Shown here piece by piece: positions 1 through 5,994 of a stretch of 6,103 bases of DNA (the stretch's first letter is position 1; every line of letters begins with the position of its first letter). The stretch is taken from contig JAFGNC010000076.1 in NCBI GenBank assembly GCA_016927175.1, positions 1 to 6,103 of the forward strand, in the 5' to 3' direction. This DNA comes from Gammaproteobacteria bacterium (GTDB lineage Bacteria > Pseudomonadota > Gammaproteobacteria > Steroidobacterales > Rariloculaceae). A program made the translations under genes and the position numbers. The notes under the pieces were generated by a model. That model saw only the letters and a program-made list of their open reading frames with translations. It ran no database searches and was not told the DNA's origin.

Positions 1-367
1 GCGTCAGCGCGTCGTAAAGCAGCATGCCCGCGCCGAGCAGCGCCTTGCCCTGCCGCCCCCTGCCGTAAGTGGGAATGACGACCGGGATCGGGCTCACGAG
101 GTGCGGCGCGACGCGCAGCAGCGCGCTGCGCTCGTGACACGAGCGGCGCAGCCGCAGCAGGTCCGCATGCTGCAGGTAACGGATTCCCCCATGCACGAAT
201 TTGTAGGAGTTCGCCGACGTGCCGGCGGCGAAATCGGTGCGCTCGACCAGAGCGACGGACAGGCCGCGCAGCGTGGCGTCCCATGCGGCGCACGCGCCGA
301 AAATCCCCCCGCCGATGATCAGCACGTCGAACACCCGCTCCTCGAGCGCATCTATGGATCTTTTCAT
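1..367 (-). CDS. GlpD-like FAD-dependent oxidoreductase, N-terminal part (cut by window edge)
   Basis: Partial gene reading leftwards from an ATG at 367-365; 122 codons are visible and the rest lies beyond base 1. The N-terminus carries a Rossmann dinucleotide-binding motif: a beta strand DVLIIGGGIFGA (residues 14-25, GxGxxG-type), ending in the acidic VER (E42) expected to bind the FAD ribose. It is followed by a FVHGGIRYLQ segment (57-66), which matches the S-K-hydrophobic-HGG-x-RYL block typical of aerobic glycerol-3-phosphate dehydrogenases (GlpD family, DAO superfamily). The family oxidises sn-glycerol-3-phosphate to dihydroxyacetone phosphate at the membrane and passes electrons to quinone. 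The substrate-binding part is not visible, so another DAO-family activity is possible. Only a weak GGAA ribosome site lies upstream. The gene is divergent from the EPS operon and shares its intergenic region; whether it belongs functionally to the locus is unknown. Confidence 0.85.
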   Translation of the reverse strand, partial: MKRSIDALEERVFDVLIIGGGIFGACAAWDATLRGLSVALVERTDFAAGTSANSYKFVHGGIRYLQHADLLRLRRSCHERSALLRVAPHLVSPIPVVIPTYGRGRQGKALLGAGMLLYDALT

Positions 368-411
368 GTTGATTGTTCCAAGAAATGCAAAATCGTTACA
401 TTTTTTTCAAA

Positions 412-435
412 GGAGTCAGTGACCTATCACGCTCC
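412..435. promoter_or_regulatory. Imperfect inverted repeat, possible activator site
   Basis: The sequence reads GGAG-N3-GTGA-N4-TCAC-N1-CTCC, an interrupted dyad with inner arms GTGA/TCAC and outer arms GGAG/CTCC. It lies in the divergent intergenic region, centred about 75 bases upstream of the start expected from the candidate sigma-54 promoter at 473-489. That is close to where enhancer-binding proteins often bind. The arms are short and asymmetrically spaced, so chance or a different regulator remains possible. Confidence 0.3.
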
Positions 436-472
436 TCATACGCATTTGCTAAGCTCGATCCCAGCCTCCCGA

Positions 473-489
473 CTGGCTTTCGAATTGCA
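473..489 (+). promoter_or_regulatory. Candidate sigma-54 (-24/-12) promoter of the EPS operon
   Basis: The 17 bases ctggctttcgaattgca align without gaps to the RpoN consensus TTGGCAC-R-N4-TTGCW. The -24 element TGGC is present with GG at 475-476, the -12 element TTGCA with GC at 487-488, and the GG-to-GC distance is exactly that of the consensus. Mismatches are confined to the less conserved A, C and R positions after TGGC and the first T. Transcription would start near 500, giving a leader of about 34 bases before the ATG at 534. I saw no convincing sigma-70 pair facing the operon in 368-533. Sigma-54 control with the PrsK/PrsR pair is known for PEP-CTERM/exopolysaccharide systems; its use here is inference. 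Confidence 0.5.
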
Positions 490-533
490 TTCACAGCGTC
501 TTTGGCCAAGAACCGACGAGACGAGAAACCAGA

Positions 534-1202
534 ATGAACGTTAAAGATTTCCCCATATCGCTCATCTGCACTGCAACTGCCGTACCGATCCGGCCCGGCG
601 CACCGAAAAAACCCGCAGCGCTGCTCGTTTGCATGGCACTGTTGTCCCTCGCCGCGGCCTTCGCCGCGCCCGCCTCTGCCCAGGAGGAGCAGGAAGGCGA
701 TACCGGCACGGCCGATACCCGGGCCTACCAGGTGCAGCCCGGAGACGTGCTGCACGTGCAGGTCTGGAGAGAAGAAGGGCTCGATCAGGAAGTGCTGGTG
801 CGCCCGGACGGAGGCTTTTCCTTCCCGCTGGCCGGAGACATCAGCGCCGTGGGCCGCACCGTCGAGGAGCTGCAGGCCGAGATCACGAGCCGCCTCGAGC
901 GGCTGATCCCGGGGCTCGTCGTGACCGTTTCCGTCCGCGAGATCAACGGCAACAAGGTTTACGTGCTCGGGCAGGTCAACAACCCCGGCGAGTTCGTCAT
1001 GAATCCGAGGATCGACGTCGTGCAGGCGCTCAGCATCGCCGGCGGCACGACGGCCTTCGCCGCGACTAACGACATTTTCGTCCTGCGCAGGGAAAATGGC
1101 AGGCAAGTTGCACTGCCCTTCCAGCTGAACGACATCGTGCGCCAGAGGAACCTGGAGCAGAACATCCTGCTGGAGAGCGGAGACGTAGTCGTGGTGCCGT
1201 AG
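534..1202 (+). CDS. Periplasmic polysaccharide export protein (Poly_export + SLBB, Wza/GumB-like)
   Basis: A 222-residue exported protein of the polysaccharide export family, which connects the inner-membrane co-polymerase to the outer-membrane exit. The N-terminus has KK at 25-26, a hydrophobic core (about 28-45) and an APASA|Q signal peptidase I site after residue 49. The Poly_export domain spans about 64-135 (YQVQPGDVLHVQVW, then RPDGGFSFPLAGD, then PGLVVTVSV). An SLBB-type domain follows at about 140-190 (KVYVLGQVNNPGEF, IAGGTTAFA), and the protein ends at GDVVVVP. The ATG at 534 is preferred because the next Met (residue 34) would remove the charged n-region, although the resulting 49-residue signal is long. 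No lipobox is seen: Cys33 lacks a small residue at -1. The C-terminal membrane-spanning helix of full-length Wza (about 380 residues) is absent, so a separate outer-membrane partner is likely. It is the first gene of the operon, 69 bases before the co-polymerase. Confidence 0.9.
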   Translation: MNVKDFPISLICTATAVPIRPGAPKKPAALLVCMALLSLAAAFAAPASAQEEQEGDTGTADTRAYQVQPGDVLHVQVWREEGLDQEVLVRPDGGFSFPLAGDISAVGRTVEELQAEITSRLERLIPGLVVTVSVREINGNKVYVLGQVNNPGEFVMNPRIDVVQALSIAGGTTAFAATNDIFVLRRENGRQVALPFQLNDIVRQRNLEQNILLESGDVVVVP

Positions 1203-1271
1203 TCGCGGCGCGAGCCCCGGCCGGCAACGCTGGATCGACAAAGCGCAAATTTCACGAAAGAAGAAGAAAAT

Positions 1272-2969
1272 ATGGATCAGAGCGATAGCACCGAGCTGGG
1301 TTTCAAGGATTACGTCGGCGTCCTGCGGCGCCGCGGGCTGCTGTTCGCCGCGATCGCCGCGCCGATCGTCACGATCGGCGTCGCGCTCGCTTTCGGCCTG
1401 CCGCCGACTTACGAGTCCTCGGCGGTGCTGCTGGCCGAGCAGGGCGAAGTCCCCGACTATATCGTACGGTCGTCGATCCCGGATCTTCCGGACGAGCGGG
1501 TCAGACGTATCACCGACCGCGTGCTGACGGACGAGAACCTCGCGTCGATCGTCGAAGAGCGCAATCCCTATCCGGAGCTGCCGGCCGAGGACGCCGTCGG
1601 CGAGCTGCGCCGCAACCTGTTCACGGAAGCGGCGGATCCCGCGCTGCTGCAGGAGCTGATCGGCGCCGGCGAGAATACGCTCGCGTTCCGGGTCGGCTTC
1701 GGTCACGGCTCCGCGGAGACGGCGCGCGGCGTCGCCCGGGACATCGTCGATCTGTACCTGACCGAGAACCAGGAGGCGAGGCAGGAGCTCGCCCGCGAGA
1801 CGCTCGAGTTTCTGCAGGCGCAGTCCGAACGGCTCGAGGTCGAGATGGCGAACAAGGAGATCGAGCTCGCCCGCTTCAAGAGCGAGAACGCGGGCCGGCT
1901 GCCCGAGCTGTCGAACATGAACATGCAGCTGCTCGATCGGACGGAGCGCGATCTGCAGGCCGTCGAATCGGAGATCCGCACCCTGCGGGAGCGCGTGACG
2001 CTGATCGAGAGCGAGCTGACGCAACTGAGCCCGTACGCGCCGGTCACGACCGAGGACGGTACGACCCTGCTCAGCCCGAGCGACCGGCTCAAGAGCCTGC
2101 AGCGCCAGTATGCGACGGCATCCGCGCGTTACGGCCAGAATCACCCCGACATCCTGCGGCTCAGGCGCGAGATCGATGCGCTGAGCGCACAGACGGGGCT
2201 GCCCGGCATCGACCGCTCCGTGCTGGAGACGACTCTGGCCGCGAGGCTGCAGGAGCTCGAGGAAGCGCGCGAGCGCTGGTCCGACGACCACCCGGACGTC
2301 GTCCGGCTCGAGATGGCCGTCGAGAACCTGCGCCAATCGCTCGCCAACGCGCCGAGCGCGCAGAACCGGGCCGCGGCGGTCGCGCCGCCCGACAACCCGG
2401 CCTATATACAGCGGCAGGTGCAGCTTCGCGGCGCGCAGGCCGAGCTCGACGCGGCGCTGCAGCGCCGGGAGGACCTGCGGCAGAGGCTCGACGATTTCGA
2501 ATCGCGGCTGACGGCCACCCCCGAGGTCGAGCGCGAATACCAGAACCTGACGCGCGGCTACGACCAGCTCGTCGCACAGTACCGCGACGTGCAGGCCAAG
2601 CGGCGCGAAGCCGAGATTTCGCTGAATCTCGAGTCGGCGAGCATGGGCGAGAGCTTCCGCGTGCTGCGGTCGCCGACGCTGCCGTCGCTGCCGGCATCGC
2701 CGAACCGTATCGCCATCCTGCTGCTGACGTTCGCGCTCGCTTTCGGGGCCGGCGCGGGCGGCGTCGCCGTCGCCGAAGTGTCCGACTCGACGGTACGCGC
2801 GCCTCGCGACGTGAACCGGCTGCTCGAGATTCCGCCGCTGGTCATGATCCCTTACATCGACAACGAAGGGGACATCCGCAGTCGCCGATGGAAGCGCTTC
2901 GCCGTTGCGGCAACCGCGGTCGCCTGGATCGGCGTAACCGCGTTCTTCGTCATGAACCCAGCAGGATAG
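1272..2969 (+). CDS. GumC/Wzz-like polysaccharide co-polymerase (chain-length determinant)
   Basis: A 565-residue inner-membrane protein that sets EPS chain length and activates the neighbouring tyrosine kinase. It shows a Wzz-type N-terminus (FKDYVGVLRRRG, residues 11-22) and TM1 at about 22-42. A long periplasmic, coiled-coil-rich region follows, rich in Glu, Arg and Leu (about 160-250 and 275-440). The GNVR-type block PEVEREYQNLTRGYDQLVAQY-like lies at 417-437, and a proline-rich stretch (PTLPSLPASP, 468-477) precedes TM2 (about 480-502). A cytoplasmic loop then carries STVRAPRDVNRLLEIPPLV (506-524), typical of the junction to the kinase in fused Wzc proteins. A third hydrophobic segment (about 543-561) ends the protein. 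There is no Walker motif, so the kinase is the separate downstream protein. An HPD motif occurs twice, at 291-293 and 340-342. The start has only a purine-rich AAAGAAGAAGAAAAT stretch as ribosome site. The XrtA-associated EpsF type is a possible subfamily. Confidence 0.9.
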   Translation: MDQSDSTELGFKDYVGVLRRRGLLFAAIAAPIVTIGVALAFGLPPTYESSAVLLAEQGEVPDYIVRSSIPDLPDERVRRITDRVLTDENLASIVEERNPYPELPAEDAVGELRRNLFTEAADPALLQELIGAGENTLAFRVGFGHGSAETARGVARDIVDLYLTENQEARQELARETLEFLQAQSERLEVEMANKEIELARFKSENAGRLPELSNMNMQLLDRTERDLQAVESEIRTLRERVTLIESELTQLSPYAPVTTEDGTTLLSPSDRLKSLQRQYATASARYGQNHPDILRLRREIDALSAQTGLPGIDRSVLETTLAARLQELEEARERWSDDHPDVVRLEMAVENLRQSLANAPSAQNRAAAVAPPDNPAYIQRQVQLRGAQAELDAALQRREDLRQRLDDFESRLTATPEVEREYQNLTRGYDQLVAQYRDVQAKRREAEISLNLESASMGESFRVLRSPTLPSLPASPNRIAILLLTFALAFGAGAGGVAVAEVSDSTVRAPRDVNRLLEIPPLVMIPYIDNEGDIRSRRWKRFAVAATAVAWIGVTAFFVMNPAG

Positions 2970-2982
2970 GAGCAATAACAAG

Positions 2983-3801
2983 ATGGCCACGATCGACAAA
3001 GGTCTTGCACGGGTGCGCGGCGCGAAGCTGAGGCCGAGAGACCCTGGGATCACCGAGCTCCTGTCCCGAACCGGCGGCGCACCGATCACGACCGACGCTC
3101 TGCCGCGGGTCAAGCTGAACCCCCGCGCGCTGCGCAACAATCGCGTGATCCAGGACGAGGATCTTCCGGTCGCTTCGGCCTACAAGATGCTTCGCACGCG
3201 GGTGCTGCAGCGCATGCGCCGCAACAACTGGACGACGCTGGCCGTGACCGGCACCTGCCCGGAAGAGGGCAAGACGCTGACGGCGATCAACCTCGCCATC
3301 AGCATGGCCCGGGATTTGAGCACCAGCGTGATTCTCGTGGACCTCGACCTGCGCAAGCCCGCCGTGTCCCGCTACCTCGGCGTTTCGCCGCGGTACGGCA
3401 TCAGCGACTACCTGCAGGGCACCGTCGAGCTCGAGCGCACGCTGATCAGTCCGGGGCTCGACCGGCTCGGCCTGCTGTTGAACGAGCGCAGCTTCTCGAA
3501 CTCCTCGGAGCTGCTGACCTCGCCGCAGATGCATTCGCTCGTCGCACAGCTGCGCCAGGGTGAGGGCCGCATCGTGATATTCGACCTCCCTCCCCTGCTG
3601 GTGACCGACGACATGCTGGCATTCAGCCCGTTCGTCGACGCGATCCTGCTGGTGCTGTCGCAGGGAAAGACGAAGCAGAACGACCTGCTCGCCGCCAAGG
3701 AGCTGCTGCAGGACGTCAACATCGTCGGCACGGTGCTGAACCGTTCTTCCGAGACCGTCGCACCTTATTACTACTACTATGGCTCGCCGTCGTCACAGTA
3801 A
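2983..3801 (+). CDS. Cytoplasmic BY-type tyrosine autokinase (CpsD/CapB/Wzc kinase-domain family)
   Basis: A 272-residue soluble P-loop kinase that phosphorylates its own C-terminal tyrosines and, with the co-polymerase encoded just upstream, controls EPS assembly. Walker A is TCPEEGKT (91-98, catalytic K97), Walker A' is ILVDLDLRKP (117-126), and Walker B is IVIFDLPP (197-204). The tail APYYYYYGSPSSQ has five consecutive tyrosines at 262-266, the usual autophosphorylation cluster. The segment SAYKMLRTRVLQRM (65-78) matches the region before the P-loop in BY-kinases. No transmembrane segment is present, so membrane recruitment depends on the partner. The P-loop has Glu94 where most members have Gly (PGEGK[ST]); this is probably tolerated. 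The AGGAG ribosome site (2968-2972) overlaps the stop codon of the co-polymerase gene, and only 13 bases separate the genes, so coupled translation is likely. XrtA-associated kinases are the closest alternative label. Confidence 0.92.
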   Translation: MATIDKGLARVRGAKLRPRDPGITELLSRTGGAPITTDALPRVKLNPRALRNNRVIQDEDLPVASAYKMLRTRVLQRMRRNNWTTLAVTGTCPEEGKTLTAINLAISMARDLSTSVILVDLDLRKPAVSRYLGVSPRYGISDYLQGTVELERTLISPGLDRLGLLLNERSFSNSSELLTSPQMHSLVAQLRQGEGRIVIFDLPPLLVTDDMLAFSPFVDAILLVLSQGKTKQNDLLAAKELLQDVNIVGTVLNRSSETVAPYYYYYGSPSSQ

Positions 3802-3811
3802 CGAGCTGCCG

Positions 3812-3829
3812 GCGGCGCCGCGGCGCCGC
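3812..3829. repeat. Perfect GC palindrome between kinase and acyltransferase genes
   Basis: The 18 bases gcggcgccgcggcgccgc are self-complementary. Flanking GCCGG (3808-3812) and CCGGC (3832-3836) could extend or compete in a larger stem. It starts 10 bases after the kinase stop codon and ends 20 bases before the AAAGGAG site of the next gene. No T-run follows, so it is not a classical terminator; it could be an mRNA processing or stabilising hairpin, or simply a product of GC-rich sequence. Confidence 0.35.
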
Positions 3830-3866
3830 GTCCGGCACCGCGGCGCGCAAAGGAGAGCGCGCGGAG

Positions 3867-4484
3867 ATGAATAGGCGCGGCAAGGCGCGCGAAGCACTCC
3901 GGTCGTTGATCCGTGATCCGTTCGAGGCGCTGCGGCTCGCCGGGGTCGCCTGGAACACCTTCTGCCTCCGTCACCTGCGCCGCTGCGCGGGGCCCGGCAG
4001 CGTCTTCGGCTCCGGCACCCGGATCGTGAACGCCGCGAACGTCGAGATCGGGCGGGGATGCCTGTTTCAGGACTCCGTCTACGTGCGCGCGGGCGCCAGC
4101 GGCCGCGTCGCCATCGGCGACCGCGCCGCGATCAACAGCTTCTGCCAGCTCTACGGCCACGGCGGCATCACGATCGGCGAGGACACGCAGCTCGGCCCCG
4201 GCACGATCGTGACGACGACCGGACACGACTACGAAGGCGACCTCGAAGAGAGCTACCGGCCCATCCGAATCGGCCGCCGCGTATGGATCGGTGCGAACGT
4301 CACGATCATCGGCGGCGTCTCGATCGGGGACGGTGCCGTGATCGGGGCCGGAGCCGTGGTCATACGGGACGTGCCGCCCGGAGCGGTGGCGGTCGGTGTG
4401 CCGGCGCGAGTCGTCAAGACACACCACCCGAAAGGAGTCAGCGATGAACGACAAGGAGCTTTACAAATCCGCCCCGTCGGCTGA
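3867..4484 (+). CDS. Left-handed beta-helix (hexapeptide) acyltransferase, WbbJ/CysE-like superfamily
   Basis: A 205-residue protein of the hexapeptide-repeat transferase superfamily, whose EPS and LPS members usually O- or N-acetylate sugars from acetyl-CoA. Residues 1-45 form a basic, probably helical N-terminus (FEALRLAGVAWNTFCLRHL). Hexapeptide rungs run from about 48 to 180, for example VEIGRGCLF, VAIGDRAAI, ITIGEDTQL, IRIGRRVWI, VSIGDGAVI and GAGAVV. TTGHDY at 117-122 carries the likely catalytic His120 and starts the loop that interrupts the helix, as in maltose/galactoside acetyltransferases. The closing VPPGAVAVGVPARVVK is typical. A ribosome site AAAGGAG (3849-3855) lies 11 bases before the ATG, slightly far. 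The last 41 bases overlap the ligase gene in another frame, so the final 20 or so residues are not part of the fold. The acyl group and acceptor cannot be told from sequence. Confidence 0.88.
   Translation: MNRRGKAREALRSLIRDPFEALRLAGVAWNTFCLRHLRRCAGPGSVFGSGTRIVNAANVEIGRGCLFQDSVYVRAGASGRVAIGDRAAINSFCQLYGHGGITIGEDTQLGPGTIVTTTGHDYEGDLEESYRPIRIGRRVWIGANVTIIGGVSIGDGAVIGAGAVVIRDVPPGAVAVGVPARVVKTHHPKGVSDERQGALQIRPVG
4431..4437 (+). promoter_or_regulatory. Strong ribosome binding site that decides the ligase start
   Basis: AAAGGAG ends 6 bases before the ATG at 4444, an ideal spacing. It lies inside the acyltransferase coding sequence. It supports the ATG at 4444 over the in-frame ATG at 4396, which has no comparable site. 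Confidence 0.8.
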
Positions 4485-5994
4485 TTTCGCAAGTCCTGCG
4501 CGGCGCACGGAGCGCGCATTTCATCGCTCGCTGTACCTGGGTCTGCAGCAGCTGCGCGGCCGCCCCGTCGGCTCCGCGATCCGCCGGCTCGCCGAGTGGG
4601 ACGCGCTCGGCCCGGAGCGCTACGCGGAGCTGTGCCGCGAGCGGCTTGCCGCGATGCTGCGTTATGCCGCCCGCCATGTGCCGCTGTACCGCACGGCCCC
4701 GTGGGCCGAGCAGCTGAGCGGCCGCGACGCGGCCGACCTCGACAACTGGCCGGTGCTGCAGCGCGACGCGCTGCGGCAACGCCGCGCCGAGCTCGTCTCC
4801 GACGCCCGGGGGCCGCTGCGCGTGAACCGCAGGAGCTCCGCGTCGACGGGCGCGCCGGTCACGGTCACGTGGAACCCGACCGCGCTCGCCTGGAGCTGGG
4901 CGGCCGAGTACCACCCGATGCTATGGCACGGCCTGTCGCTCGGCGCGCGCACGCTGCGGATCTGGGGCTCCGGCCGGCCGCTCGAGAACTGGACGCTGAA
5001 TCGGCATTTCGTGCCCGCCCACGACCTCGCGCCGGACCGGCTCGACGCCGCGCTGCGCTACCTCGATACGCGGCGGCCGGAGCTCGTCTGGGGCAGCCCG
5101 TCCTCGGTCACCGAGCTCGCCCGGCACGCAGGCCGGGTGCGCGGCCCCGCGACGAAGCCGCTGGTCGAATTCGCGAAGGTCGGCGGCGAGCAGCTCTACG
5201 CCTTCCAGCGCGACGAGATCCGCCGCTATCTCGGCGCGCGGGTCATCGAAGCGTACGGCTGCACCGAAATGGGGCCCGTCGCGGCCGAATGCCCTCGGGG
5301 CAGCCTGCACCTGCTCGAGTCGAACGTCCACGTCGAGATATTCCGCGACGGCGCGCCCGTCCCGCCGGGCGAGACCGGCGACATCGTCGCGACGACTCTG
5401 ATCAACCGCGGCATGCCGCTCGTCCGCTGCAGAATCGGCGACATCGGGCGTATCTCCCCCGAGCCGTGCAATTGCGGTCTGCCCCAGCCGGTGCTCGCGG
5501 AGCTGCGCGGCCGCGCGGCGGACCTGCTCGTCAGGGCCGACGGCACCGCGGTGCACGCCTCCGTGCTCGGCGACGCGCTCGCGCGCTACGTCGGCAAGGC
5601 GCCGCTCGGTCACGCCCGCAAGATACAGTTCCACCAGGTGGACCGCCGGAACTGGCGAGTGGAGGTCGAGGCGCCCTCGAGCGAGGACCGCGGCCACGAG
5701 GACCGCGCCGCGCTGGAGGCCCAGGTCAGCGAGCTCGTGCGCGGGACTTTCGGAGCGGAATGCCGGGCGCAATGCGAGGTCGTGGACAGGATACCGAGGG
5801 AGGCGTCCGGCAAGTACCGCTACTACCGTGTGCCGACGGAGCCCGTCGCGCCGTCCCGCTACGCCACGGCCCCATACGATCGGAACGCGGAGATCGGGGA
5901 CGGCGGCGACGAGCCGCACCGGCGCGACACGGCAGGGATGCGCGCTTCGGCGTCGTCGAGCGTCACGGATGCACCGCCTCCTTCGGCGGTCTGA
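4444..5994 (+). CDS. PaaK/CapK-like adenylate-forming ligase (phenylacetate-CoA ligase family)
   Basis: A 516-residue member of the ANL superfamily, PaaK/CapK branch, which activates a carboxylic acid as acyl-AMP and usually transfers it to CoA. The phosphate-binding loop is SSASTGAPV (131-139). The adenine-site motif is EAYGCTEMGP (269-278). The ribose-binding GD is at 332-333 (RCRIGDIG). The C-terminal domain begins near GRAADLLVRADG (356-367), and the expected catalytic lysine is K457 in PREASGKYRY. C283, H289, C342 and C344 (AEC...LHL...CNCG) form a cysteine/histidine set that could bind a metal. The loop has Ala133 where PaaK has Gly. About 45 residues after RVPTEPVAPSRY form a Ser/Pro/Ala-rich tail beyond the usual family length of about 430; the N-terminus is also extended. 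The start at 4444 follows a strong AAAGGAG and overlaps the acyltransferase gene by 41 bases. Relatives occur in many EPS and capsule loci, but the substrate is unknown; aromatic or short acyl acids are guesses. Confidence 0.85.
   Translation: MNDKELYKSAPSADFASPARRTERAFHRSLYLGLQQLRGRPVGSAIRRLAEWDALGPERYAELCRERLAAMLRYAARHVPLYRTAPWAEQLSGRDAADLDNWPVLQRDALRQRRAELVSDARGPLRVNRRSSASTGAPVTVTWNPTALAWSWAAEYHPMLWHGLSLGARTLRIWGSGRPLENWTLNRHFVPAHDLAPDRLDAALRYLDTRRPELVWGSPSSVTELARHAGRVRGPATKPLVEFAKVGGEQLYAFQRDEIRRYLGARVIEAYGCTEMGPVAAECPRGSLHLLESNVHVEIFRDGAPVPPGETGDIVATTLINRGMPLVRCRIGDIGRISPEPCNCGLPQPVLAELRGRAADLLVRADGTAVHASVLGDALARYVGKAPLGHARKIQFHQVDRRNWRVEVEAPSSEDRGHEDRAALEAQVSELVRGTFGAECRAQCEVVDRIPREASGKYRYYRVPTEPVAPSRYATAPYDRNAEIGDGGDEPHRRDTAGMRASASSSVTDAPPPSAV

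Noticed and set aside
385..401. Sigma-54-like site on the minus strand facing the GlpD-like gene
   Set aside because: It has TTGC but TG in place of the -24 GG, and it would leave a leader of only about 8 bases.
485..513. Sigma-70-like pair TTGCAT / AAGAAC
   Set aside because: Each hexamer matches only about half the consensus, and TTGCAT is better explained as the -12 part of the sigma-54 candidate.
419..544. Possible 41-codon leader ORF (GTG start) after AAAGGAG at 409-415, overlapping the export start by 11 bases
   Set aside because: The ribosome site is only 3 bases from the GTG, the peptide has no attenuator-like features, and it would lie largely upstream of the start predicted from the sigma-54 site. 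The 11-base match to the real ribosome site at 4431-4441 is probably chance.
396..3140. Very long open frame of 914 codons on the minus strand, opposite the export and co-polymerase genes
   Set aside because: It runs antisense to two well-supported genes. Its translation is Arg/Ala/Gln-rich without domains and crosses the intergenic regions. Long antisense frames are expected when GC-rich codon bias removes stops.
4921..5919. Open frame of 332 codons on the minus strand opposite the ligase gene
   Set aside because: It is an antisense shadow of the ligase with biased composition and no domains.
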